Assembly: GCA_009733775.1 (NCBI GenBank)
Contig: WOGZ01000003.1
Span: 124,001 to 188,000, forward strand
DNA length: 64,000 nt
Reading direction: 5' to 3'
DNA from: Alectoria sarmentosa
Lineage: Eukaryota > Ascomycota > Lecanoromycetes > Lecanorales > Parmeliaceae
Of this stretch, positions 53,195 to 63,978 are shown piece by piece; within the stretch, counting starts at the first letter, position 1, and every line of letters starts with the position of its first letter. Under the pieces are notes generated by a model. The model was given only the letters and a program-made list of their open reading frames with translations, ran no database searches and had not been told where the DNA came from. The translations under genes were made by a program, and so were the position numbers.

Positions 53195-53444
53195 CTTGCA
53201 CAACGGTTGGCGGACTGGGCGACCCTACAGGCTACCTCACTTCCAAGTGTATTACAGACGACCTTGGCCATGGATAAGAAGAAGTCCCCATGATGACTCC
53301 TTGGTGATAGAGACGTAGCTTGGAAGATAAGCAAATAACAATGATGACGGCCAACTCCTTGCGGAGCTCTTAGCGTCCTCCGCATTTAGATGTCATCCAG
53401 ATTGCATAAGACAGCCCTCCCTGAACAGACATCCCGCAATAAAA
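53195..53444. promoter_or_regulatory. Bidirectional promoter, AKR1 / SRP receptor beta
   Basis: Only 250 bp separate the two divergent start codons, so both promoters must overlap here. A TTGCATAAGAC segment lies near 53,400. No TATA box is evident in either direction. Confidence 0.5.
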
Positions 53445-54387
53445 ATGTCTTGGACCGACTCACGGAGTTGGGCGTCTTCGTTGATGGGGCCAACACCTTT
53501 GGCAATCGGCATTGCTATCCTGCTCGTTCTTTCGATTCCGCTGTTCCTTCATCTACTCATCTACCGCTCCACCACCTCAACTACCCTACCCTCATTTCTA
53601 CTAGTTGGCCCCAGTGGCGCTGGGAAAACAGCTCTTCTGACCCTTGTAATGTTCCTTTTCTATTCGCAGGACTCGTACTAATTAGACTTCATAGTTTGAA
53701 AGAGGTCAGCACGCTGAAACCCGCACTTCTCAAGTCCCCCTCAGCGTCGAAGTGTCCCTCCCCGTCTCAACAAAGGCCGCATCCTCAAAATATAGATCCG
53801 TCAACGATCCCTCCAACCAAGCCCACAAGAAATTCCTACTCGCCGACACTCCGGGACATGGGAAGCTACGGCACCACGCTTTCGACAGCGTCATCAAGCC
53901 ACAAAACCTGAAAGGCATTATATTTATGGTTGACGCCGCGGACATGTCTATGGGTACCAGTGGCGCTGGTAATGAACCTCTTCGTCAGGCAGCAGAGTAC
54001 CTTCACGACATATTACTTCTGTTGCAAAAGCGATCCACCAGTTCGAAGACCTCTAAAGCTCCTAGAGAGCTACCGGTCCTCATTGCTGCAAACAAGCTCG
54101 ACCTCTTCACAGCTCTCCCAGCTCCTTTGGTAAAGACAGCTCTGGAATCAGAGATATCCAATGTGCGAAGTTCAAGGACTAAGGGACTGTTGGACTCCGG
54201 GATTGGGATGAATGATCTGGATATTGGGGAAGAAAAAGAGTGGCTCGGTGATGGTGGCGATGGCAAATTCGAATTTTCGCAAATGGACGAGGTCAACATT
54301 GCTGTGAGTGTAGCCGGTGGTAACGTACTCGGTGCAGATGATTCCGATGTAAAACAGTGGTGGAATTGGATTGCGGGTAACCTTTGA
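53445..54387 (+). CDS. SRP102: Signal recognition particle receptor subunit beta
   Basis: 297-residue, ER-anchored small GTPase that holds SRP receptor alpha at the membrane and regulates docking of ribosome-nascent chain complexes. Two exons (53445-53645, 53695-54387); the 49-bp intron contains a TACTAAT branch-point match 10 bases before the TAG acceptor. A single transmembrane helix (PLAIGIAILLVLSIPLFLHL, residues about 18-37) precedes the G1 loop GPSGAGKT (55-62). LADTPGH is G3 and AANKLD is G4. The insert before G3 (SSKYRSVNDPSNQAHKKF) and a long loop after G4 (SSRTKGLLDSGIGMNDLDIG) are usual in filamentous fungi. The C-terminus DVKQWWNWIAGNL is the conserved final helix. Confidence 0.92.
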
Positions 54388-55727
54388 AAATGGCGGATCT
54401 TCTAAGTATCAAGATCATATTTCGAGAATTGGTACTGCCATCTTGCGCAGAAAAGATCTCTGAGTGCTTTGAGTCACATTAGCCCTAGCACTAGTGAAAC
54501 AGGTCATGAGCCCGGTCTGCTGACCGGGTACACCGTACACGTCTTCCGCATACATCATGGCTTCAAGGATTGCAAGGTAGTCAGGGGGGGTGACAATCAA
54601 GGGATCAGGACGGAGCATCCGCTGGACAGACAACGATAACATTTGAATCCTCTCGTGATCAATTGGATAAGAGGAAGGACGATAATGAGCCTGCTACAAT
54701 GGCAGCAAACGATACGACCTATTCAATGAGCATGTCGATCAACGGAAGCCCTGCTGTTGGAGTAGGCAACGGAAGTCCTACTATCGGAGCAGGCACACGG
54801 AAGCCCTACATGGATTGGTAGGCATGGAAGCCCTACGTGGACTTATAGGCAACGGAAGCCCTAATGTCGGAGCAGGCACACGGAAGCCCTATATCGAGAC
54901 AGGCATACAATTATTCATATTTCAGATGATCTATAGGGGAGCGATTGTTAAAATGGATCATCTTCAACAGCATTGAGTACATTACTCGAGCAGAGGGAGT
55001 CTGTGATGGGAGAACAGACCCTTAAGTAGGCATGTATGGCTGCTCAGAACGGGGAAGTGTCTCATCACAGATAAGGTACTGCAGGGAGAAGATACCTTAC
55101 GGGTATATGAGCATCGGAAATCCTACCAGTATGTGGGTGGCATACGGAAGTCCTCCGGGTATGTGAGTATGGAAGACCTATGAAAGATGGGCAAATGAAA
55201 TGAGAATCTCTGGACAGAGAGAGTCTTCATGGGGAAAGGGACCCCCAGGCTGGCCTGCATGGCCGTACAAACCAGAGGAAATGTCTCGTGTTTCAGACCA
55301 AGCGAATTGAGGGAGCTCTAAGAAATGAGCCTGCTACAATGGCAATACTTCAGGCCAAAAGGTCATATAAAATTATGACCCTTGGACAGAGCGAGTTTCA
55401 AGGGGTAAGAAGCCCCCGGATCGGCCTATAAGGTCATAGAGGGAAAGGGAAGTGTCTCTTATCAAGTCATCAAATGAAGAGGGAGTGTTGATTTTTTCGG
55501 TCTTGGCATGAGGTAATTTGCTCACTTGATAATGCATGGATTTGAAAATGCGAGGGAGTTTGAGATTTTTCTTTGAAAATACCCAGTATCTATGGAATCA
55601 GAGGAAAATCTGTGCACTATGGGTGTATATATAGCGGTCCATGACCACCTGTATGTCATTCTCTATGCTTATGCAATCCAATCACATTAGCTCAATTTCC
55701 AACAGGTCAAAGGCAAAAAACAACAAC
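54388..55727. other. Repeat-bearing intergenic region, 1.3 kb
   Basis: No supported gene. The first 250 bp are the 3' flank of the SRP receptor gene. From about 54,660 to 55,490 the DNA is made of degenerate repeats (listed separately). Near the end, TATATATAG at about 55,625-55,633 lies about 100 bp before the secreted-protein start and is a likely TATA box. Confidence 0.6.
54660..55490. repeat. Block of degenerate tandem and dispersed repeats
   Basis: Two kinds of unit are visible. (a) Short units built on CGGAAGCCCTA / CGGAAGTCCTA recur at least seven times between 54,740 and 54,895 and again near 55,105-55,170. (b) A longer unit beginning GGACAGAG-GAGTC (or GCAGAGGGAGTC), running through a GGGAA...GACCC and (T)GGCCTGCATGGCC-like core and ending AAGTGTCTCATCA, occurs three times, starting near 54,983, 55,208 and 55,381. 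AATGAGCCTGCTACAATGGCA occurs near 54,684 and again near 55,325. The copies diverge, so the block is old. It could be a decayed non-coding transposon or a satellite-like array. Confidence 0.7.
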
Positions 55728-56420
55728 ATGTTTTCCAAAGTCCTCTGCCTCATGCTCTACCTCCCTCTCCTCATCCTGGCCTACCCAGCAGACCCCCGCT
55801 ATACTATTTCACCCATCTCCGCCATTGCCCGATCCGCCAACCCACCTCCCACGGCCATACACGGTCCCACAGGCGACACCCTAAACCGCACCGCCTGCTT
55901 CTGCGCCTCACGGACCTGGGCCGTGGACCGAACCTACGGCTTCTACTACATGATCAGCTATTACAACGCCCATCTCGACCAAACCTACACCCTCGAACCA
56001 GCCTGCCAATCCCGCATTTCCGTCGACGTCCAAGGCGAGGACGATCCCAAAGATCAACCCGTCCTCCAAAACGAATGTTTACGCTCCCGTTTTCACGATC
56101 CGGTAAAGTACTGCTCCGGGACGGACACTGATGAGAACACTTTCTGCTATACCCTGGCTGGGGGGCCGGCTCGGGATAGTTGGGCGTTCCGAGGGCAGCA
56201 TAGGGTAGGGCTACCGCTAAAGCCGGAGGTGAATTATCCTCCGAATGTGGTGGAGACGGTGTGCGAGGCTTCCTGTGAGGAACACGTGGGAGGTATGGAG
56301 ATGTTGAAGGGAGGTGCCTTGGAGGTGCTTGAGGGCTATTATCAGCTTGTTGGGGAATCTCTAAGGGGCAGTGTCGTGTTCTACCCTTCTATTGCTGACA
56401 TGTGTGAAGGGTGCAAGTAG
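55728..56420 (+). CDS. Secreted cysteine-containing protein, candidate effector or wall protein
   Basis: 230-residue single-exon protein. The open frame begins 29 codons earlier, but the Met at 55728 opens a strong signal peptide (MFSKVLCLMLYLPLLILAYP). The mature protein has nine to ten cysteines (ACFCAS, EPACQS, NECLRS, KYCSGT, TFCYTL, VETVCEASCEEH, ADMCEGCK), the last two forming a CxxC just before the stop. One N-glycosylation sequon (NRT) is present, and there is no transmembrane or GPI signal. I do not recognise the family. A TATA box about 100 bp upstream and a repeat block behind it fit an inducible, fast-evolving secreted gene, but function is unknown. The coding strand is C-rich up to about 56,100 and G-rich after. 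Confidence 0.65.
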   Translation: MFSKVLCLMLYLPLLILAYPADPRYTISPISAIARSANPPPTAIHGPTGDTLNRTACFCASRTWAVDRTYGFYYMISYYNAHLDQTYTLEPACQSRISVDVQGEDDPKDQPVLQNECLRSRFHDPVKYCSGTDTDENTFCYTLAGGPARDSWAFRGQHRVGLPLKPEVNYPPNVVETVCEASCEEHVGGMEMLKGGALEVLEGYYQLVGESLRGSVVFYPSIADMCEGCK

Positions 56421-56650
56421 GGGATAGGGTCATGAGGTTATGATGGTTTTGCGGATCGATCATAGATTTTGGACGGCGTTTCCTGGCTCTTGTCTTGTTG
56501 TGGACACTTGCTGATTGGTGAACTGCCTTACTATGTTTCATTGCTTGGGTATTATACACACACACGCTAGAAACTTTTTATGCCCGATCACAGCTCACTG
56601 AGAACGCTATGCTAATATATAAGGTATCGCACGGTAAAAGCTGAACAAAA

Positions 56651-58478
56651 TCATGGTACCGTGCCATTACTGGCAATTCCACCACCCTCCGCCGTGTTGG
56701 TAGTCCCCAGATTAGGGTTGGGATAATACCAACTCGCAATTGCTGTAACTTGTGGTTAGTACCCATGACCGCAACACATCTTTGGGTACTCACCAATAAT
56801 GATATATATTAGTATGCACAATGCACCCTCTAAGTAATTAGACTTCTACAATATTTTAGCTTAGCATTGGCTCTTTGCCAGGAAGACAAAGCTGGGGAAC
56901 AATGACCTACCTGATCTCTCAAGAAATTGCCCACAACAATAATCGCCATGATGAGGACCACGATATTGAATATTTCAAAGTTGAGGTCCATTGGCTTGTG
57001 CAAGCCCCAGCCCACGATGACCACGAGCGAAGAATTGAACAACGCTGTTTGTATCGTGGCGCCCATGCAGTGCGCAAGGGCGAAGTTCATTTGGTTGTCC
57101 CATGCTTCGTCGACGGCTAAATCCCAGGTTTGTTGGCGCATTTCATGGTAAAATGGACATGAGGAAACTATACCGGTCAAGTGTTCCGCCGCCTTTTCGA
57201 CAAGTGGAACCAGGATAAGGCCCATGAACGCGTCGCTTACACCGTGTTCGTTGACGATGAATTCGATCTCCTCCACTGAAATCGAGCCGACAAGGTCAAC
57301 ATGTTCCGGGAGAAAGATCTCTAGAAAGTCGAGAAATGAAAAGAATCTTACCCAGGAACACAGCATGTAGCGAGACGCAAGTCAAGGCAATAAGTAATGC
57401 AACAATACATTCCGTGAACGTCAACTTATCTTTTGCAAGGTCTAAATGCCGGTCTACATCGCGTTCTTCATCTTTCTCGAGCGAGTCGGCGTATAATCCG
57501 TGGTGCGTATGCATCTGGAACCATACATAGCTAAGGAAAAATCAGCCGCTTTCTTGACGAGCACAGGAGTAAGGGTCCCTTGCATCAGGAAAGCAACGAG
57601 GAGTATCACCGAAGTTGTTCGACTGATGTGAAGGACGTTAGCCTCGAGTACTGCATCTTCTATAGACCCTCGGAGCGAAGAGTAGAATGCGCTGGGGATA
57701 AGTAGCCCGAAGCCGGCCATGAGGAGTTGGCCATTCCCCACTTCGCTAATCACTTCGTCGAATTCTTGTTCTTTGTTTCTCAGTCCACCCACGAAAAAAC
57801 AGAACCCAAGGCATAGTAGCAGATTCGCAAGGATAGAGCCCAGGATAGCCGCTCGAATAACAGGGATGAGGCTAGTGTTGACACTGTTGTGGAGGAGTAC
57901 CATGAAAAGTACGATCTCAACGATCCCACCAAGGAAGGTTTCGAGGATGAGACCTAGTAATTCCCCATTAGCACACGACATCTGAATGGCCGCATCACCC
58001 ACAAATGCCAACTTCGGGATGTAGGTTTGAAACAAAACAGCACTCGTGTGGGCTTACCTAGCACTTTCGGCAACTTTCGTGCCAATTCTTGTCCAGCAAA
58101 GCCGACGAGATTTGCGGTGGGAACCATAGCAACATAATTGAGTATAAAAATCCACAGATGTAGATCTGGACGAGCAAAATGAATCGCAATCGCTGCGGGC
58201 ACGAAGGGCCAAAGGACATTGACGACCAAAGAGAGATGACTGGTGGATCTGAAGCTTATCCGTATGAAGTGCCACGGGTGTATCCCCCCTCTTCCACTTT
58301 CACCGTCGGGATGTATGCCTTTTGTGATTTTGTGCCCATTGTGATTGAAGCCTGGCAGGTGCACATGGTGGTGTGGTTTCTCATCTTGTTCATGTGCTGA
58401 TTCTGGAAGACGGAGAGCATCCTCACGTACACCTGTTGGGGGATAAGATTCCTCTTTGCCTCGGAATCTGCTTAGCAT
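56651..58478 (-). CDS. CAX-type vacuolar Ca2+/H+ exchanger
   Basis: Multi-pass (about 11 helices) cation/proton antiporter of the CAX/VCX1 family that sequesters cytosolic Ca2+ in the vacuole. Coding DNA starts at 58478; a His-rich N-terminus (HEQDEKPHHHVHLPGFNHNG) precedes the transmembrane part. Segments in order: NYVAMVPTANLVGFAGQELA; KVLGLILETFLGGIVEIV, where the first GNxxE-like repeat of the family is modified to GGIVE, joined across an intron near 58,056-57,953; ILANLLLCLGFCFFVGGL; GNGQLLMAGFGLLIPSAFYS; EIEFIVNEHGVSDAFMGLIL; and GATIQTALFNSSLVVIVGWG with MDLNFEIFNIVVLIMAII, the second exchanger repeat. The last exons give NYLEGALCILIYIIIA and ASWYYPNPN and stop at 56651. One exon junction, near 57,520-57,640, cannot be joined in frame with a standard donor. 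Confidence 0.8.
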
Positions 58479-58737
58479 GTTGCGTGGTGGGCTAAACTGA
58501 TGGCTTGCTAACCCTCGGGTTTGTCAGGACTTGGAGATTGTTGCATCAATGGTGAGCCGGGTCGGAGGGGAAGCAGCTAAAGGGACGACAGGAAAAGGAA
58601 AAGGAAAGGGAAACAGTCCAAAAGACTTGATATGTACAAACTGCAACTCCCCAGAACAAACATAATCTGACGGATAATTGCCAAACAGGAATGAGGAAAT
58701 CAGGGCAGAAATAGAGAGAGGGCACTCGTGCCATTTA
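58479..58737. other. Boundary between genic DNA and AT-rich repeat region
   Basis: Normal GC content up to about 58,737, then an abrupt fall. Contains the promoter of the exchanger and an (AAAGG)n-like run near 58,595-58,615. Confidence 0.5.
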
Positions 58738-59316
58738 ACCGTAGCAGAATACTAAGAACGGAGTCCTTAATAATAGCCACCTCAACGATTCGACCATCTC
58801 AACGATTCATATTTTGATTATTTCTTTCTACTTTCCATTCTATATACGAATAATCGCCTCATACGTGTATGCCACTTTTCATAAACCTTTTTATCCATCA
58901 TGATTATGAATCTGAATGGTTTTCAGACCTCAATTGCGATCTTTATACGCTTATTAACCTATATGAGACGTGTTTTTTAAGCTCTGATTAACGCTACCTC
59001 CGTCTTTCGAATATCATTTTATTTTATACGAGCCTTTCTTATCCTCACGTCATATATAATAATAACTTAATTTTTTTAAATTATTATTTCGAATAAGAAT
59101 TTGCGTGCTCGACGATTGATAACGTAATTTTATATGTTTTTAAATTATTTGATTATTAAAAAATAAAAATGAATTAAAACATTTTCACCTTTTAGGGCCT
59201 GACGAATAGATTTTTCGAAATCTTTTACATCGTAAATATTCATTTCATATTATAAAATCAATTTATAAATTAAAATCTCTTGATATTCTCGAGGCGTTTA
59301 AATAAATATCGATCAT
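58736..59316. repeat. Direct repeat, copy 1 (less mutated)
   Basis: About 580 bp that match 59,912-60,496 in the same orientation, offset by about 1,176 bp. Compared base by base, copy 2 mostly shows T where this copy has C and A where it has G, so this copy is closer to the unmutated sequence. No open frame is preserved. Family unknown. Confidence 0.85.
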
Positions 59317-59911
59317 TTCTTTTTTTCTGACGTCGCGTTTTTGATCTTTTGATTTTAAATAATTTAAATCTTTATAATAATTTGATTAAAATTATAAAAA
59401 AATAATTCAATTTTTCGAAAAGCGCTTATAATATTATGAGATGTAAAAATTTTATCGCGTATACTTTAAAAACAAATTAAAAATTTCAATTTATCGAAAT
59501 CGTCGTTTTCAAGTCGAATTATCTTATTAATAATCTCTTGATAATAATGTTTAAATAATTAAAACAAATCGACATTTAAAGATTATATCAAATAAATAAA
59601 ATGTGAAAAAAAACGAAATAATACGATCTTATAATCTTTAACAAAGTTTCAGAATTTATATATCAAATGAAAATCATATTCGTTCATAATTAATAATTTA
59701 TACACGCTTCGTTGTGACTTGCGATTGTGTGATTCGAAATGTATAAGTTATTCGTATATCAAAACATCGTTCGAGTATCCGAAATCGCTGACAGTTAAGC
59801 TAATATCGTTATTCAAATTGTTATAAATTTATTTGTTCAATATGAGCTTTCTCTGTATAATAATCATCGATGACATAATAAAGTTACCAGCACTAACACA
59901 TTTTATAGACG
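59317..59911. other. AT-rich spacer between the repeat copies
   Basis: Extremely AT-rich DNA with stops in all frames; probably RIP-degraded repeat whose origin is no longer legible. Confidence 0.5.
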
Positions 59912-60497
59912 TAATCGTAACAGAATATTAAAAACGAAGTTTTTATTAATAATCATCTCAACGATTCGATCATTTCAACGATTTATATTTTAATTATTTC
60001 TTTTTACTTTTTATTTTATATACAAATAATCGTCTTATACGTGTATATTACTTTTTATAAATCTTTTTATTTATTATAATTATGAATTTAAATGATTTTC
60101 AAATCTCAATTGCGATTTTTATGCGTTTATTAACTTATACGAGATGTGTCTTTTAGGCTTTAATTATCGTTATTTTCGTCTTTCAAACATTATTTTATTT
60201 CACATAAATCTTTTTTACCCTCACGTTATGTATAATAATAACTTCACTTTTTTAAATCATTATTTCAAATAAGAATTTACGTGCTCGACGATTAATAATG
60301 TAATTTTATATGTTTTTAAACTATTTAATTATTAAAGAATAAAAATAAATTAAAACATTTTCACCTTTCAAGATCTAACGAATAAATTTTTCAAGGTTTT
60401 TCACATCGTAAATATTCATTTCACATTATAAGGTCAATTTATAAATTAAAATCTTTTGATATTTTCGAGACATTTAAACAAATATCGATCGTTTTTG
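59912..60497. repeat. Direct repeat, copy 2 (heavily RIP-mutated)
   Basis: Second copy of the 58,736 repeat, with numerous C-to-T and G-to-A differences. It ends abruptly where TGTTACGAGCG begins at about 60,498, which suggests that the retroelement inserted at or next to its end. Confidence 0.85.
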
Positions 60498-62515
60498 TTA
60501 CGAGCGTACTTTACATTTTTAATAGGGCTAACTTTTCTTTAACATCATATTTCTTTAACATTACCCGATTGAACTTAGCGTGACTTAATAGAGACATCTG
60601 TTCTCATATAAATGTCTTCTTTTTATGTATATACTTTCTTCCCACTTAGTTGTTTTATTTAATACACTTATATAATATAACTTTATGCTGATTCTGACAT
60701 TATAACTAAGTCATCTCACTCACTTTATTCGTATTAATTGACGAATTCAAAGAATCGTGCTGGCAGAGACTTTATCAAGACATAAAAACTATTGAGATAT
60801 CGTATTCCTAAATTAGGTCACCTACGTCTCGTCAACAGTGGCGAGTATAAAGAAGATATTGAAACATTCGTTTAATTAGCGAATCGAAAGAAATAATCAC
60901 ACATCACTTTTATACAATTCAAGTTAAGACAACACCGACCATATCGTTCGAAAGATCATTATCAGAGGTACTCAGATCTTTCACGGCATCATCATCGGAC
61001 AAGGAATCACGGTTTCATAACCTTTCAAAGTTTTCCTTTTTCACTTCGCATTATCAAGTTTCCTCGCACGAAGTCGACGACGGCATAACAAATATCTTTT
61101 ACATAAATGACGGAACTAAAAAAACGTTATTCAATTAATACATTGTTTTCACGAAAGTTTAATAAATGAACAAACGATTGAATAGTATTCTTTATTGTTT
61201 TTTATATATTAAAATCAAATTTCTTTATCATATAAAAATCATTAAACATTTTAAATAAGAAATGTTAATATTTTTCTTTGTCACAATATTTCTTAACATT
61301 ACATTTTTTGAAATATTTAAATCTTTCTCCTTTTTTTTCTCTTTTGTTTTTTTTTTATCAATAACTTTTATCGAAATGAAAAGAAAAAATCATATTCAAA
61401 ATCTTTTGAATAAAATCAATAAACGTTATATTTCAATTATATTTAAAGACCTCGAAAACCTCCCTCAACATCATAAATTAGATTCATGATACATTTTTAT
61501 TAATGAATAATTATTACATTGAGCGAAAGCTGCATTTACGAAGTTTTTTGATATATTGAATCAATTTCGTTTTGAATGAGACGATTTTCGCGAATTTTCA
61601 TTTCGTTTTTATAAAATTATTATCGATAAAGACGAGGTCATGAATTCTTTATATCAATCAAAATAAATAATTTAATAATCGAATAATATCGCTCGTGATT
61701 AATAGAAGTAAATAATATAATTGCAACGAAAAATCAATATAATGAAACTTCAATCATTAAAGGAGAATTCAAAAAAGGATTCAAAGAATGAACTTTCTCA
61801 TAATAAACTTAAGAATCGATTTATATCGAAAAAAAATAAGTCTTTCAAATTATCTAATTCTTTTATCTTTATAAATGAAAAAAGTCTTACATAAAATGAT
61901 TAATCTTTCAAAATGAATTATAAATTCATTGTCAATTATAATTGATATTCTATTGTTGAGTTCAAATTAATTTATATTATTTTTAAATTAAAAGAAAAAG
62001 TTTCAAAATAGATCATAAAACGTCGGTTGAAAAATTATTCAAATTTATATCAATTTTATAAAGAAATAATGAATAATTTGATCGACATTCATGAGAATTT
62101 TAATCGATAAAATAATGTTAAACGATAATATAATTTCCTTCAATAAGATATCATATTTTTTATAAAGTTCTACGTCGACTTTATTCGATTTGATTAAGTT
62201 ATCGATAAAGATAAAAATAATATGATACGACATTTACGTCTGAAGATTCGTGAAGATTTATGAAAAAATTGAAACGTATATGAAGGTTTCAGCGAGTTGA
62301 CATTTGTTAAAAAATATTTACGGAAATTGAATAACATTTAACGTATTGAATATGAAGAAAAATCTAAGATATTCACATTTAAGATTGTATTTTCAATAAG
62401 AAAATCAATTATCTTAATAACGAGAATTATTCGCATTATAACAGCATTTATAAAACTTATTATATCGATCTCATTTATCAAAGTTAAAGTCGAAGTCGAT
62501 ATTAAGAAGTTTATA

Positions 62516-62557
62516 TGTTATAATTGTAATCAAGTTGAACACATTAAGCGTGATTAT
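62516..62557 (+). pseudogene. Gag zinc-knuckle remnant
   Basis: Reads C-Y-N-C-N-Q-V-E-H-I-K-R-D-Y, that is, a CX2CX4HX4C knuckle whose last Cys codon is TAT instead of TGT. A G-to-A transition explains it, and a TAA follows two codons later. It belongs to the nucleocapsid part of the retrotransposon Gag. Confidence 0.8.
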
Positions 62558-63246
62558 TTTTAATCGAATAAGAAAGTTGTTCGAATGTATATTATAAAAA
62601 TGAATAGTGATGACGACGATAACTTGAAAGACTCTTCGAATGATTCGAAAAAAGATTAATCTCTTTCAAAATCACGATAAAAAATAATACGAACATGTGT
62701 TTAACGAATACTTCAAATGAATTTTTAGCACGACGTTTCTTTCGGATAATAATTACGTTATTATCACAAGATCGATAAATAATATTTACGAATTCTTTTA
62801 TAAATTGCGAATACATTAAGGTTTACATCGTCATTAATGAAATCATCGTATTTAAGATATATAAACGTTTATAAATCAAGTCTTATCTTTTTTTCAAATC
62901 AAAACCATTACGAAATTATAATGAGCGATTGTTTAAATAACTTATCACTCATTATCTCTTACTTATTTTGAATATATATAATTATAAAAAAGAATCTTAT
63001 CTTATTTTTATCGTTTCATTAAAGTAATATGATTTGATTCTCGAAAAGTCATAAATAAACAAGCATGAAATAGTATTCGATATGTTAAAAAATAAAATGT
63101 TATTTGTATTTAAACGATGTGAACATGATGACAATAAGGCATTAATATTTAAAAACTTATCGTTTTTATCAAAAACATCATTTGTTGTTATTATATAATC
63201 TTTTAAATCTATTATTGAGAATGAATCGAATGAGAATAATTTCGAC

Positions 63247-63978
63247 ATGAACCATTTTAAAAACATTTCAAATAAAAAAAAATCGATATCAACATTTAAA
63301 GCATTTAAAAAAAAAATGATCAAAAAGTTTGATTTTATCGATATTGTTGAAATTGACGCATCGACTTATTATCATTTAATTCGAAACAAAAAAAATAAGC
63401 TCTTTTCTTTGATAATAAATGAGATTTACGATATTTTTAATGAATTTTTCGAGGTTATATCACAATTGTAACGAGATAATCGAATATTAATTAATAAATT
63501 ATGTTTATGCGGCTTTAAAACCAAATATAAGAGATATTATAAATTATATATATCGAAAAACGCTCAAATTAATAATGCTAAGATTCTCACTCTTCAAGAG
63601 GTTTTTAATAAATTTTTTATAAATTATCATAATTACGTAGATGTTTTTGATAAATCACAAGCGAATATATTATCTTTATATCGTTTTTATGATTATAAAT
63701 TGAAATTCGTTAAAGAAGCAAATAAAAATGTATTATTTAAGAGTCGAATCTATTTATTATTAAGTCACAAATTCGAATAAATCAAGAAATATTTGAACGA
63801 ACATCTGAGGAAAGAATTTATCGTATTTAATTATGTTTCATTCGTTTTATTTATTTTATTTATTGAGAAACCAAATAAAAGTTTACGATTTTGTGTGAAT
63901 TATCGGAAGTTGAACGTTATCACCAAAAGAAATCGATATTTTATTTCATTGATAGATGAGATTTTAACAAAAATATAA
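63247..63978 (+). pseudogene. Pol remnant: linker and start of reverse transcriptase
   Basis: One frame with three stops (63,469, 63,778, 63,976). The first part, including VEIDASTYYHLIRNKKNKLF, matches the conserved region upstream of RT in fungal chromovirus-like elements as I remember it. The second contains the RT N-terminal segment with RKLN. Base composition is about 80% A+T, with Phe, Ile, Lys and Asn replacing expected residues. Confidence 0.8.
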
